DNA of 64,000 nucleotides from Corynebacterium sp. P3-F1. GTDB taxonomy: Bacteria > Actinomycetota > Actinomycetes > Mycobacteriales > Mycobacteriaceae. Both the position numbers and the translations under genes were made by a program. The DNA lies in the NCBI RefSeq assembly GCF_030503635.1, contig NZ_CP129965.1:1674001-1738000 (forward strand), written 5' to 3'. The notes beneath the pieces were generated by a model. It worked only from the letters and a program-made list of their open reading frames with translations, was not told the origin of the DNA and made no database searches. Position 1 is the stretch's first letter, and each line of letters begins with the position of its first letter. This document shows positions 1-8,982 of the stretch, one piece after another.

Positions 1-1
1 G

Positions 2-2245
2 AACTTCGACTCGCTGCTGGTCAAGATGACCTGCCGCGGCAAGGACTTCGAGACGGCGGTGGCACGTGCCCGCCGCGCGCTCAACGAATTCTCCGTCAAC
101 GGCGTGTCCACCAACATCGGCTTCCTGCGCGCCCTGCTGAGCGAGCCGGACTTCCAGACCAAGCGCATTTCCACCAGCTTCATCGCGGACCACCCGCTGC
201 TGCTCGAGGCTCCCGCCGCACCCGACGAGGCCGGCCGCATTCTGGAGTACCTTGCGTGGGTGACGGTGAACCAGCCGAACGGCCCGCGCCCGACGAATAT
301 CCGTCCGAGTGAGAAGCTGCCGGAACTCAACTACGAGTCCACGCCGCGCGGTTCCCGTGACGATCTGCTGGAATTCGGGCCCGAGAAGTGGGCGGCCAAC
401 CTCCGCGAGCAGAAGGCCCTCGGCGTGACCGACACCTCCTTCCGCGACGCGCACCAGTCGCTGCTGGCCACCCGCGTGCGCACGAACACGCTCGTTGCCG
501 CCGCCAAGCACGTCGGCCACCTCACGCCGGACCTCGTCTCCGTCGAGGCGTGGGGCGGCGCAACGTACGACGTGGCCATGCGCTTCCTCCACGAATCGCC
601 GTGGACGCGCTTGGAGGAGCTGCGCGACGCGATGCCGAACATGAACATCCAGATGCTCCTGCGCGGGCGCAACACCGTCGGGTACACGCCGTACCCGGAA
701 TCCGTGACCAAGGCATTTGTGAAGGAAGCGGCATCGACCGGCGTGGACATCTTCCGCATCTTCGACGCGCTTAACGACGTCTCCCAGATGCGCCCCGCCA
801 TCGACGCCGTTCTGGAGACCCAGACTGCCGTGGCCGAGGTCGCCATGGCGTACTCGGGCAACCTGATGGACCCGGCGGAGGACCTGTACACCCTGGACTA
901 CTACCTGCGCTTGGCGGATGAGATCGTGGAGACCGGTGCCCACGTCTTGGCCATCAAGGACATGGCCGGCCTGATGCGCCCGGCCGCGGCCGCCAAGCTG
1001 GTGACTGCGCTGCGCGAACGCTTCGACCTGCCGGTGCACGTGCACACCCACGACACCGCGGGAGGCCAGCTGGCCACCTACCTGGCGGCCGCCAACGCAG
1101 GCGCCGACGCGGTGGATGTGGCGTCCGCGCCGCTGGCAGGCACCACCTCGCAGCCGTCGATGTCTGCGCTGGTGGCGGCCTTCGCCGACACCGAGCGCGA
1201 CACCGGCCTGTCGCTTGAGGCCGTGAGCAGCCTCGAGCCGTATTGGGAGGGCGTGCGCCAGCTCTACGCCCCGTTCGAGTCCGGCATCCCGGGTCCGACC
1301 GGCCGCGTGTACCGCCACGAGATCCCGGGCGGCCAGCTGTCCAACCTGCGCACGCAGGCAGTGGCGCTGGGCCTGGGCGACCGCTTCGAGCTCATTGAGG
1401 ACTACTACGCCGCTGTGAACGAGATGCTTGGCCGCCCGACCAAGGTCACTCCGTCCTCCAAGGTGGTTGGCGACTTGGCCCTGCACCTCGTCGGTGCAGG
1501 AGTGGACCCGGCGGACTTCGCCGCGGACCCGCAGAGATTCGATATCCCGGATTCCGTCATCGGCTTCCTCCGCGGCGAGCTGGGCACGCCTCCGGGCGGC
1601 TGGCCGGAGCTGCGCGACCGTGCTCTCGGTGGGCGCAAGGAGACCCCGCAGCTGACCGAAGTGCCCGAGGACTTGGCTGAGGGACTCGGCTCAGAGAACC
1701 ACAAGGTGCGCCGCGCCAGCCTGGATAAGCTGCTGTTCCCGAAGCAGTACGCGGAGTTCCTGGAGCACCGCCGCACGTACGGCTTCACCGACCAGCTGGC
1801 GGACAAGACCTTCTTCTACGGCCTCAGAGAAGGCGAGGAGACAATGGTCTGGTACGGCGACTTGGAGGAGCAGCAGACTCCGCTGGTCGTGCGCCTGGAT
1901 GCGGTGGGTGAGCCGGACGAGAAGGGCATGCGCCGCGTGATCATCAACGTCAACGGCCAGATCCGCCCGGTCACCGTCCGCGACGAGAACGCCGAGTCCA
2001 CCGTCGCCGAGGTGGAGAAGGCCGACTCCGGCAACCCGAACCACGTCGCCGCCCCGTTCGCCGGCGTGGTCACCGTGACAGCCAAGGAGGGCGACACGGT
2101 CTCCGCAGGCGATCCGATCGCGTCCATCGAGGCGATGAAGATGGAAGCCTCCATCTCCGCGCCGAAGGACGGCGTGGTTGAGCGCATCGCGTTCACCCAG
2201 GCCACCAAGGTGGAGGGCGGCGACCTCGTCGCTGTGATCCGCTAG
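2..2245 (+). CDS. pyc: Pyruvate carboxylase, 3' part (5' end outside window)
   Basis: Anaplerotic biotin enzyme that carboxylates pyruvate to oxaloacetate in the cytoplasm. The reading frame is open from base 2, so only the last 748 codons are present. In order these are the C-terminal lobe of the biotin carboxylase domain (to about residue 110), the carboxyltransferase barrel starting at the DTSFRDAHQS motif with a conserved VHTHDTAG metal-site segment, the PYC/OADA domain, and a C-terminal biotinyl domain whose EAMKME motif holds the biotinylated Lys. The chain is unbroken. It stands alone on the plus strand and is followed by a hairpin terminator. The biotin ligase that could modify it is encoded at about 34.4 kb. 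Identification is secure. Confidence 0.97.
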   Translation, partial: NFDSLLVKMTCRGKDFETAVARARRALNEFSVNGVSTNIGFLRALLSEPDFQTKRISTSFIADHPLLLEAPAAPDEAGRILEYLAWVTVNQPNGPRPTNIRPSEKLPELNYESTPRGSRDDLLEFGPEKWAANLREQKALGVTDTSFRDAHQSLLATRVRTNTLVAAAKHVGHLTPDLVSVEAWGGATYDVAMRFLHESPWTRLEELRDAMPNMNIQMLLRGRNTVGYTPYPESVTKAFVKEAASTGVDIFRIFDALNDVSQMRPAIDAVLETQTAVAEVAMAYSGNLMDPAEDLYTLDYYLRLADEIVETGAHVLAIKDMAGLMRPAAAAKLVTALRERFDLPVHVHTHDTAGGQLATYLAAANAGADAVDVASAPLAGTTSQPSMSALVAAFADTERDTGLSLEAVSSLEPYWEGVRQLYAPFESGIPGPTGRVYRHEIPGGQLSNLRTQAVALGLGDRFELIEDYYAAVNEMLGRPTKVTPSSKVVGDLALHLVGAGVDPADFAADPQRFDIPDSVIGFLRGELGTPPGGWPELRDRALGGRKETPQLTEVPEDLAEGLGSENHKVRRASLDKLLFPKQYAEFLEHRRTYGFTDQLADKTFFYGLREGEETMVWYGDLEEQQTPLVVRLDAVGEPDEKGMRRVIINVNGQIRPVTVRDENAESTVAEVEKADSGNPNHVAAPFAGVVTVTAKEGDTVSAGDPIASIEAMKMEASISAPKDGVVERIAFTQATKVEGGDLVAVIR

Positions 2246-2269
2246 CGCCGGCCCGCCCAGCGCGAACTG

Positions 2270-2316
2270 AAGCCGTTAGTTTCGCTCCTCACTATGGGGG
2301 CAGTACCTAGCGGCTT
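2270..2316. terminator. Hairpin terminator between pyc and the DUF305 gene
   Basis: A 10-bp stem pairs AAGCCGTTAG (2270-2279) with CTAGCGGCTT (2307-2316), with one G-U pair, and TCGTTT follows. It lies between two convergent genes and can serve pyc. Confidence 0.7.
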
Positions 2317-2333
2317 TCGTTTGTCGCCGGTGT

Positions 2334-2945
2334 CTACCGCAACAAGTCTTCCATTTCGGACATCTCTGCAGTCTGGACGTCGACCATTTCCTGCGCCATT
2401 TCGCGCAACGGGGCGTAGGCTCCGTTCTGGATTTCACCCTGCGTCATCTCGATGACTTGCTTGTGGTGGTAGTGCATCATTTCCAAGAACGTGGTGCGCA
2501 ATTGGTCGCCTTCCAAGGAAGCGAATTCTTCCAACTCGTCCGGCTGGAACATCCCGTTTGCAATGTGGTTCGAGTGGAAGTCCATGTCCTTTTGAATTCC
2601 CCACTCATCAGCCCACGCCCGCATCTGCTCGTTTTCCCGCTCCTGGCCCTCCTTGATGCGCTGCGCCAAGTCGCGCACCTGCGCATCATCCACATCGGAG
2701 CTCAAGAGAACGTCCGACATTTCGATTGCTTGTTCATGGTGGGGCACCATCATTCCGATGAAGTGGACGTCCACCTCGTTGTGCGCGTCCTCCGCCGGGC
2801 CGAAGGCCGAACGCAGCGTGGGTGCCAGCACGCTGGCCGCCAGCACGAGCGCGGCGATGATGGCGATTCCCACCATGAGTGGTTTCCTGTTTGGCCTTGC
2901 CTCGAGCGCATCGTCGTCCGGGTTCTCTAGGTATTGATCTGCCAT
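2334..2945 (-). CDS. DUF305 family membrane-anchored protein
   Basis: 203 residues. A charged N-terminus is followed by one membrane segment (about residues 24-42) and an extracytoplasmic domain with two His/Met-rich repeats typical of DUF305: MMVPHHEQAIEM and MMHYHHKQVIEM. DUF305 folds as a ferritin-like four-helix bundle, and members are often linked to copper handling. The paired His and Met residues here could bind metal, but that is inference. It starts at ATG 2945. It lies downstream of the sugar-transporter permease genes on the same strand but past a gap of about 60 bases, so a shared transcript is uncertain. No copper regulator or exporter is nearby. Confidence 0.85.
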   Translation of the reverse strand: MADQYLENPDDDALEARPNRKPLMVGIAIIAALVLAASVLAPTLRSAFGPAEDAHNEVDVHFIGMMVPHHEQAIEMSDVLLSSDVDDAQVRDLAQRIKEGQERENEQMRAWADEWGIQKDMDFHSNHIANGMFQPDELEEFASLEGDQLRTTFLEMMHYHHKQVIEMTQGEIQNGAYAPLREMAQEMVDVQTAEMSEMEDLLR

Positions 2946-3006
2946 TGGAATTACCTTTCAGTACTGAAGGTTGATCTTAGCGGTTTCTCCGGTTCCGGTG
3001 CCGCGC

Positions 3007-3840
3007 CTAGCCCTTCACGCCGCCGGCGGTGAGGCCGGAGACAATGCGGCGCTGGAACACTAGAACCATGAGAATGAGTGGGACGGTCACCAGCGAGCCG
3101 GCGGCCATGATCGCCGCATAGGGGTACTCGAAAGCGCTCGGACCCGAGAACCGGGCGATGGCCACCGTCACCGGTTCAGTCGCGTTGGTGGACAGCTGGC
3201 GGGCGAGCATGAACTCGTTCCAGGTGGCAATGAACGCGATGATCGCCGTGGTGAAGATGCCGGGCGCGGCGAGGGGGAGCAGCACTTTGCGGAAGGCTTG
3301 GCCGCGGGTGGCGCCGTCGACACGCGCTGCTTCCTCGAGCTCCCACGGCAGCTGGCGCAAGAACGAGATGAGCGTGTACACCGTCAGCGGCAGCGCGAAC
3401 GAGATGTTGGGGATGATCATGGCGCGGTAGGTGCCAATCCAGCCTAGGTCGCCGAACAGCTGGAACAACGGAGTGACTAGTGCGATGCCGGGGAACATGG
3501 AGGCGGCGAGAATGATCCCGGTGACAACGCCTTTGCCCCGGAAATCCAAGCGGGCCAGGGCGTAGCCGGTGAAAACGCCCACGACCACAGCGAGCAGGGT
3601 GGTGACAAGCGAGATGAGCAGCGAGTTGCCGATCGCCCCGAGGAAGTCGTTGCCCTTGTCCGTCGCCAGCGCATCGCGGAAGTTTTCCAGCGTGACGTGG
3701 GTGGGCCACGGCGTTGTGTCGAAGGTGTGCTTCTTGTCGCGCAGGGCGGTCACGAGCATCCAGTAGAACGGCGCGAGCCCCCACACCAGAATGAACAGGA
3801 CGCCGAGGATGTGGCCGATGTTTCCTAGCGTCTTCTTCAT
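3007..3840 (-). CDS. Sugar ABC transporter permease (MalG/SugB type)
   Basis: 277-residue inner-membrane permease with about six membrane helices. The cytoplasmic EAA loop that docks on the ATPase reads EEAARVDGATRGQAF. With the upstream permease and binding lipoprotein it forms a CUT1-type carbohydrate importer. The start ATG at 3840 overlaps the stop of the upstream permease, so the two are translationally coupled. The general region resembles, from memory, the C. glutamicum trehalose importer locus (tusE/F/G), which makes trehalose a plausible substrate; maltose or another oligosaccharide is possible. Confidence 0.9.
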   Translation of the reverse strand: MKKTLGNIGHILGVLFILVWGLAPFYWMLVTALRDKKHTFDTTPWPTHVTLENFRDALATDKGNDFLGAIGNSLLISLVTTLLAVVVGVFTGYALARLDFRGKGVVTGIILAASMFPGIALVTPLFQLFGDLGWIGTYRAMIIPNISFALPLTVYTLISFLRQLPWELEEAARVDGATRGQAFRKVLLPLAAPGIFTTAIIAFIATWNEFMLARQLSTNATEPVTVAIARFSGPSAFEYPYAAIMAAGSLVTVPLILMVLVFQRRIVSGLTAGGVKG

Positions 3841-4961
3841 CGTGTTGCCTCCGTTTTCGCGGCGGTGCCCGCATTCACTGCGGTGATCGCGCCACCGGGT
3901 TCGCCGTCTCCCGTTTCGCCTGTGGCCTTCTGTTTTTTCGCCCGCCGCTTCTCAGCGCGCCTCTCTCTTCTCCGCTGTGTCTGCTCCCCGCCGACATCGG
4001 CACCGCCGAACCGGACCATTATGAATGCCACGGTGAAAATGAGCAGGAAGATCAGGGTGGACAATGCGGAGGCGGAATTGAAGTTGTTCTGCCTCATGTC
4101 CTCCACCACAAGCTGCGAGATCGTGGCGGTGGGGGAGTTGGAGGACCCGGAGATCATGATCACGGGCAGGTCGTACATGCGCAGGGCGTCGAGGGTGCGG
4201 AACAAGATGGCCACCATGAGCGTGGGCCGGACCAGGGGAAGGGTGATCCGGGTGAAAGTCTGCCATGCAGAGGCGCCGTCCACGCGCGCGGCCTCGTAGA
4301 CGTCCTTCGGGATCATCTGCAGACCGGCGAGAATGAGGAGCGCCACGAACGGCGTCGTCTTCCACACATCTGCGATGATGACGGCGGTGCGCGCCGCCCA
4401 AGGGTCAGTCGTCCACGCGATGCTCTGCCCGAGAAGCGAGTTCACGATGCCGTTGGGGGCGAACATGAACTGCCACAGCTTCGCGGTCACCGCAGTGGGA
4501 ATCGCCCACGGGATGAGCACGGCAGCGCGGATAAGGGAGCGGACGCGGGAGGGGTGGTTCATGATCAACGCCATTACCATGCCCAGGGCGGCCTCCAGCG
4601 CCACGGTCACCACAGTGAAGAAGAGGGTGATGCCCAGCGCCGGCCAGAAGTCCGTCGCCAGCACGCCGGGCGGGCAGGGGCCCACCGTCCCCGATGGGCT
4701 CATGCACCGGTTCTGAATCCAGTACAGGTAGTTATCCAGCCCAGCGAATCCGCCGTCAACGAAGACACCGGTCGTAGGGTCGAGATGGCGGTTCGCCTGG
4801 AACGATAGCCAAATTGCGCGCACGATGGGGTACCCGATGACAATCGCCAGCACGACGAGCGCAGGGGCGACAAGGGCGTACGCCTTCCCCGCGTCGCTGC
4901 GCGAGCGCGACTTCTTCGGCTCTGTTCCCGCAGATCCGCGACGCTTAACGACGTTACTCAT
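3837..4961 (-). CDS. Sugar ABC transporter permease (MalF/SugA type)
   Basis: 374 residues with six to seven membrane helices and the EAA loop YEAARVDGASAWQTF. The C-terminus carries an extra basic, then Glu/Gly/Ala-rich cytoplasmic tail of about 50 residues (RRRERRAEKRRAKK then a low-complexity end) that typical MalF proteins lack. It starts at ATG 4961 and its last bases overlap the next permease gene by 4 nt. The binding-protein gene lies about 100 bases upstream on the same strand and is separated from it by a hairpin. Confidence 0.9.
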   Translation of the reverse strand: MSNVVKRRGSAGTEPKKSRSRSDAGKAYALVAPALVVLAIVIGYPIVRAIWLSFQANRHLDPTTGVFVDGGFAGLDNYLYWIQNRCMSPSGTVGPCPPGVLATDFWPALGITLFFTVVTVALEAALGMVMALIMNHPSRVRSLIRAAVLIPWAIPTAVTAKLWQFMFAPNGIVNSLLGQSIAWTTDPWAARTAVIIADVWKTTPFVALLILAGLQMIPKDVYEAARVDGASAWQTFTRITLPLVRPTLMVAILFRTLDALRMYDLPVIMISGSSNSPTATISQLVVEDMRQNNFNSASALSTLIFLLIFTVAFIMVRFGGADVGGEQTQRRRERRAEKRRAKKQKATGETGDGEPGGAITAVNAGTAAKTEATR

Positions 4962-4982
4962 GAACTCTCCTTAAAAGCACAG

Positions 4983-5011
4983 GGCCGCAAACGGATCTTA
5001 CCGTTGCGGCC
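4983..5011 (-). terminator. Hairpin between binding-protein and permease genes (attenuator-like)
   Basis: GGCCGCAAACGG (4983-4994) pairs with CCGTTGCGGCC (5001-5011) with one bulged base, and no T-run follows. A stem between a binding-protein gene and its permease genes commonly protects the upstream mRNA or limits read-through, which makes more binding protein than permease. That role is inferred from position. Confidence 0.55.
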
Positions 5012-5062
5012 ATGTGGGGGTGGCTGGCCCGTGTCAGGGTGGGCCGTATGCCATGAGGGTGT

Positions 5063-6331
5063 TTACTGCGCCAGCTTGATGGCGGCAGCCATGTCCTTCG
5101 TGGCGTCATCCACGTTTTTGCCGGAGGTCAGCGCTGCATACGCGTTATCCTGAACGGCCTTGGAGATCGCCGGGTAGAACGGGGAGACCGGACGCGGCTG
5201 AGCGTTCTCGAGGGACTCCTTCAGTGCCGGCAGGTACGGCTGCTCCTTGATCAGCTCGACGTTGTCATAGGTGGAGGCCAGCACCGGCGGGAAGGATGCC
5301 TTGGCGAAGGAGAGCTGGTTCTCTTCGCTGACGATGAATTCGATGAAGTCCTTCGCGGTCGCCTTGTGCTTGGAGTTGACGTTGATGCCGTTGTTGTAGC
5401 CGCCGAGGGTGGACACGCCCACGCCCTTCTCGCCGACGAGCGGCTGAACCTCGAAGTTCAGGCCCTTCTCCACGGCGTTGGAGTACATGTACGGCCAGTT
5501 GATGGCAAAAGCGGTGTTTCCCTCGGTGAAGGCCATGTTGGTCTCCTCCTCGGTCGCGGCGGTGGAGCCCTTGGCGATGGTGCCGTCGGCGTATGCGTCC
5601 ACCAGTGCCTGCAAGCCGGCCTTCGCCTCAGCGGATTCGACCGTCGGCTCGCCCTTGTCGTCGATGACGGAGCCGCCCCAGCCGTTGATGAAGCCGAGGG
5701 TGTTCACTGTCAGGCCCTCGTACTGCTTGAGCTGGGTGGTCAGGCAATCACCCTCGACAGCCTCGCACGCGGACCTAATGTCGGCGAAGGTATCCGGCCT
5801 AGACGGGACCTGGTCCACGTTGCGGAACAGCAGCTGGCCGTTGGTGTTCTGCGGGAGAGCGTACAGCGTGCCGTTGTAGGTGGCGGAGTCCACGGTGGAC
5901 TGCAGCAGCTTGGAGGTGTCCACTGCGTAGTCGCCCTCGAGCGGCTCCAGCCACTGGTTTGCGGCGAAGTCGGCGGTCCACACAACGTCAAGTGCCATCA
6001 CGTCGTAGTCGGCATTGCCGGCCTGGAGCGACTGCACGAGGGTGTCGCGCTGGTCGTCGGCCTCGCCGGCGAGCTCCTTCAGAGTGACTTCTTCGTCCGG
6101 GTGCTCCTTATTCCACGCTTCAATGATCGGGGTCAGCTTGTCGGTGTCGTTGCGGCCCATGGCGAAGGTGATGGGGCCGCGCTCGCCGCCGCTGGACTCG
6201 GAAGACGCTGCGCTGTCCTTGTCAGCGGAGTTGTTGGAGGTGTCAGCGGTGTCGCTGGAGCACGCTGCCAGAGCGGCGGAAGACAGGGCGATGACGCACA
6301 GGGCAGCACCGGTCTTTGCGTGAAGTTTCAT
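5063..6331 (-). CDS. Sugar-binding lipoprotein of ABC transporter
   Basis: 422 residues. A lipoprotein signal peptide ends in the lipobox LAAC (Cys at about residue 24), followed by a Ser/Asp/Asn-rich linker and a family 1 extracellular solute-binding domain. Lines such as ALDVVWTADFAANQWLEPL and GGYNNGINV are typical of maltose/trehalose-binding proteins. It is anchored outside the membrane and delivers sugar to the two permeases. GAAAGG precedes the ATG at 6331. No ATPase gene is adjacent, so the importer must share a general MsiK-type ATPase encoded elsewhere (inference). Confidence 0.9.
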   Translation of the reverse strand: MKLHAKTGAALCVIALSSAALAACSSDTADTSNNSADKDSAASSESSGGERGPITFAMGRNDTDKLTPIIEAWNKEHPDEEVTLKELAGEADDQRDTLVQSLQAGNADYDVMALDVVWTADFAANQWLEPLEGDYAVDTSKLLQSTVDSATYNGTLYALPQNTNGQLLFRNVDQVPSRPDTFADIRSACEAVEGDCLTTQLKQYEGLTVNTLGFINGWGGSVIDDKGEPTVESAEAKAGLQALVDAYADGTIAKGSTAATEEETNMAFTEGNTAFAINWPYMYSNAVEKGLNFEVQPLVGEKGVGVSTLGGYNNGINVNSKHKATAKDFIEFIVSEENQLSFAKASFPPVLASTYDNVELIKEQPYLPALKESLENAQPRPVSPFYPAISKAVQDNAYAALTSGKNVDDATKDMAAAIKLAQ

Positions 6332-6395
6332 GCATCGGCCTTTCAGATTTGGAGGTGGTCACGGCAGAAAATATCGAGCTACTTACGTCAGGCGT

Positions 6396-6875
6396 TTATG
6401 CCAATTCGCGGTACATAACATTCGGGTTCTCCGCGGTGGGGACGAATCCGAATTTCTCATACACGTGGCGTGCGCGTTTGTTATCGGGCATGACCTCTAG
6501 AGCGATGCGCTTCGCGCCCTGGTCGATTGCCAGCTCACAGACGGAGTGCAACAACACTGCGCTAAGACCGTAGCCGTGGGAGCGCTCCTCCACGGCGAGG
6601 ACCAGCTCAGGCACATCCGGGCCCATGTTGGCCGCACTGGTGGTGTCGCCTTCTTCCCAGTAGCGTAGCCAGATGCCGCCAGCCGGAGTTTGATCCTGGT
6701 CATGGGCGATCCAGCCGCCGTCGTCGTTCGGAGACCAGTCATCGACGAAGGCCTTGACCTTGTCTCGGCCGCAGCCAAGCGGCTTGGACTCGTCCCCGAA
6801 CACATCCGCCAAGTAGTGCAGACGGCGGATGTAGGTGCGGTCCGATTCGGTGGCAGGCTTCAGATTGAATTCCAT
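6396..6875 (-). CDS. GNAT family N-acetyltransferase
   Basis: 159 residues from ATG 6875; an upstream in-frame TTG at 6902 is possible but adds nothing conserved. The acetyl-CoA-binding motif A is visible as ERSHGYGLSAVLLHS, followed by the usual helix and ALEVMPDNKRARHVYEKFGF, the motif B region with Asn and Tyr. The acceptor is unknown. It lies just upstream of the sugar-binding lipoprotein on the same strand with 64 bases between them, and may share its transcript. Confidence 0.88.
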   Translation of the reverse strand: MEFNLKPATESDRTYIRRLHYLADVFGDESKPLGCGRDKVKAFVDDWSPNDDGGWIAHDQDQTPAGGIWLRYWEEGDTTSAANMGPDVPELVLAVEERSHGYGLSAVLLHSVCELAIDQGAKRIALEVMPDNKRARHVYEKFGFVPTAENPNVMYRELA

Positions 6876-6996
6876 ACCTAAGGATCGTAACGCAAAGCAC
6901 AACTGATAGACGGGGGTGATAGGAACCTCACACGCGCACGCGGGGCGCCATCCCGGGTACTCAGCTACCCGCGCAGGGCGGGCGAAACGGAGAGTG

Positions 6997-8769
6997 CTAA
7001 CGGATCTCCAGGAGCACGGCAGTCTTGTTCACCTGTTCGCCTTGCTCAACGGCGAGCCCCTTCACCGTGCCAGCCTTGTGGGCCTTGACGGGGTTCTCCA
7101 TCTTCATCGCTTCGAGGACCAGGAGGATGTCGCCCTCGCTCACGGCGTCCCCTTCCGAGACATTGACCTTCACCACCGTGCCCTGCATCGGTGCGGGCAC
7201 CGCATCTCCGGACAGGGCGGCACCGGCGGAGCGGCGCTTCTTGGACTTCCGCTTCGCTCCGTTCCCGATCACCAGGGAGGCGGGGAGGGCGACTTCGATG
7301 CGGCGGCCGTCGATCTCCACCGCGTAGGTGCGGTTAGCGGTTGGCTCGTCGCCTTCCTCGTCGTTGTCCTGGTACGCGGGAATGTCGGCGGTGAATTCTT
7401 CTTCGATCCAGCGGGTGTAGACGCGGAAGCCGTTCTCGTCGCCCACGAATGCCGGGTCTTTCAGCACTGCCTGGTGGAACGGGATGACGGTGGGCAGACC
7501 GTCGACGACGTATTCGTCGAGGGCGCGGCGGGCGCGCTGGATGGCTTCGGCGCGGGTCTCGCCCGTGACGATGAGCTTGGCCAGCATGGAGTCGAATTGG
7601 CCGCCGATGACGTTGCCTGCGCGCACACCACTATCCACGCGGACACCGGTGCCGGAGGGCTCGACGTAGCGGGTGATGGTGCCCGGGGCCGGCATAAAGT
7701 TCATGCCGGGGTCTTCGCCGTTGATGCGGAACTCGATGGCGTGGCCGCGCGGGGTGGGGTCGGTGCTCAGCCGCAGCGGCAGGCCCGAGGCGATGCGGAA
7801 TTGCTCGCGCACCAGGTCGATGCCTGCTGTTTCCTCGGTGACCGGGTGTTCCACCTGCAGGCGGGTGTTCACCTCGAGGAAGGAGATGATGCCTTCCGGG
7901 TGCTGTTCGTCGGCCGGGCTGACCAGGTACTCTACGGTACCGGCACCTTGGTAACCGGCTTCCTTCACGATCGCCTTGGCCGAGGAGTGGATGGCCTCGC
8001 GCTGCGCGTCGGTCAAGAACGGGGCTGGAGCTTCCTCCACCAGTTTCTGGAAGCGGCGCTGCAGGGTGCAGTCACGGGTTCCGGCGACGATGGCGTGGCC
8101 GTGGGCGTCGGCAAGCACCTGCGCTTCCACGTGGCGGGCGCGGTCGAGGTAGCGCTCCACAAAGCATTCGCCGCGGCCGAAGGAGGTGACGGCCTCGCGT
8201 GTCGCCGAATCGAACAGCTCCGGAATCTCGTCCATGGTGTGGGCGACCTTCATGCCGCGGCCGCCACCGCCGTATGCGGCCTTGATAGCCACCGGCAGGC
8301 CGTGCTCCTCGGCGAATGCGACGACCTCGTCCGCACTGTTTACCGGCTCCTTCGTTCCCGGTGCCATCGGGGCGGAGACTTTCTCCGCGATGCGGCGCGC
8401 CTCAACCTTGTCGCCTAACCGGGCGATGGCGTCGGGCGACGGGCCGATCCAGGTCAAGCCTTCGTCGATAACGCGTTGGGCGAAGTCGGCGTTCTCTGAC
8501 AGAAAACCGTAGCCGGGGTGGATCGCGTCCGCGCCGGAGGCCTTCGCGGCTTCGATGATCTTGTCGAAGCTCAGGTAAGAATCCGCGGCCGTATTACCGC
8601 CCAGGGCGAATGCCTCGTCGGCGAGCTCAACAAACGGACTGTCCGTGTCCGGCTCAGCGTAGACCGCCACTGACGCGATGCCAGCGTCCTTCGCGGCGCG
8701 GATGACGCGCACGGCGATCTCGCCGCGATTAGCAATGAGGACTTTGGAAATAGTCAAAGTTGAGGTCAC
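6997..8769 (-). CDS. accBC: Acyl-CoA carboxylase alpha chain (biotin carboxylase + BCCP)
   Basis: 590 residues. An N-terminal biotin carboxylase ([16 protein letters not shown] start, the ATP-grasp Gly loop [10 protein letters not shown], and [14 protein letters not shown]) is fused to a C-terminal biotinyl domain with EAMKMEN. It carboxylates its own biotin and passes CO2 to beta chains to make malonyl-CoA and long-chain carboxyacyl-CoAs for fatty and mycolic acids. I chose GTG 8769 because AGGAAG lies 10 bases upstream and the family N-terminus begins there; TTG 8799 would add 10 residues. Its beta and epsilon partners are encoded about 11 kb away. Monocistronic, after the rhodanese gene. 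Confidence 0.96.
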   Translation of the reverse strand: MTSTLTISKVLIANRGEIAVRVIRAAKDAGIASVAVYAEPDTDSPFVELADEAFALGGNTAADSYLSFDKIIEAAKASGADAIHPGYGFLSENADFAQRVIDEGLTWIGPSPDAIARLGDKVEARRIAEKVSAPMAPGTKEPVNSADEVVAFAEEHGLPVAIKAAYGGGGRGMKVAHTMDEIPELFDSATREAVTSFGRGECFVERYLDRARHVEAQVLADAHGHAIVAGTRDCTLQRRFQKLVEEAPAPFLTDAQREAIHSSAKAIVKEAGYQGAGTVEYLVSPADEQHPEGIISFLEVNTRLQVEHPVTEETAGIDLVREQFRIASGLPLRLSTDPTPRGHAIEFRINGEDPGMNFMPAPGTITRYVEPSGTGVRVDSGVRAGNVIGGQFDSMLAKLIVTGETRAEAIQRARRALDEYVVDGLPTVIPFHQAVLKDPAFVGDENGFRVYTRWIEEEFTADIPAYQDNDEEGDEPTANRTYAVEIDGRRIEVALPASLVIGNGAKRKSKKRRSAGAALSGDAVPAPMQGTVVKVNVSEGDAVSEGDILLVLEAMKMENPVKAHKAGTVKGLAVEQGEQVNKTAVLLEIR

Positions 8770-8878
8770 TTCCAACAACGCTTCCTGCTCGGTGGACAAT
8801 CTAAACAGCCTGATTTACAGAGGAATTGCCGCGCGCACCGCAACGGCCACATGCTCACACCAGGGTAGAGCACGCCAG

Positions 8879-8919
8879 GCCCGCGGCAGTGCGAAACACC
8901 GTCGAACACTGCCGCGGGC
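8879..8919. terminator. Strong hairpin between rhodanese and accBC genes
   Basis: A perfect 13-bp inverted repeat pairs GCCCGCGGCAGTG (8879-8891) with CACTGCCGCGGGC (8907-8919) across a 15-base loop. No clear T-run follows on either strand. It probably ends or stabilises the rhodanese transcript upstream of accBC. Confidence 0.6.
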
Positions 8920-8982
8920 AAAAGCGGAAGGAAGCTGGTTGAGCTTCCACCGACCGTTATCCGTTGTACCGGCAAAGCCTCC

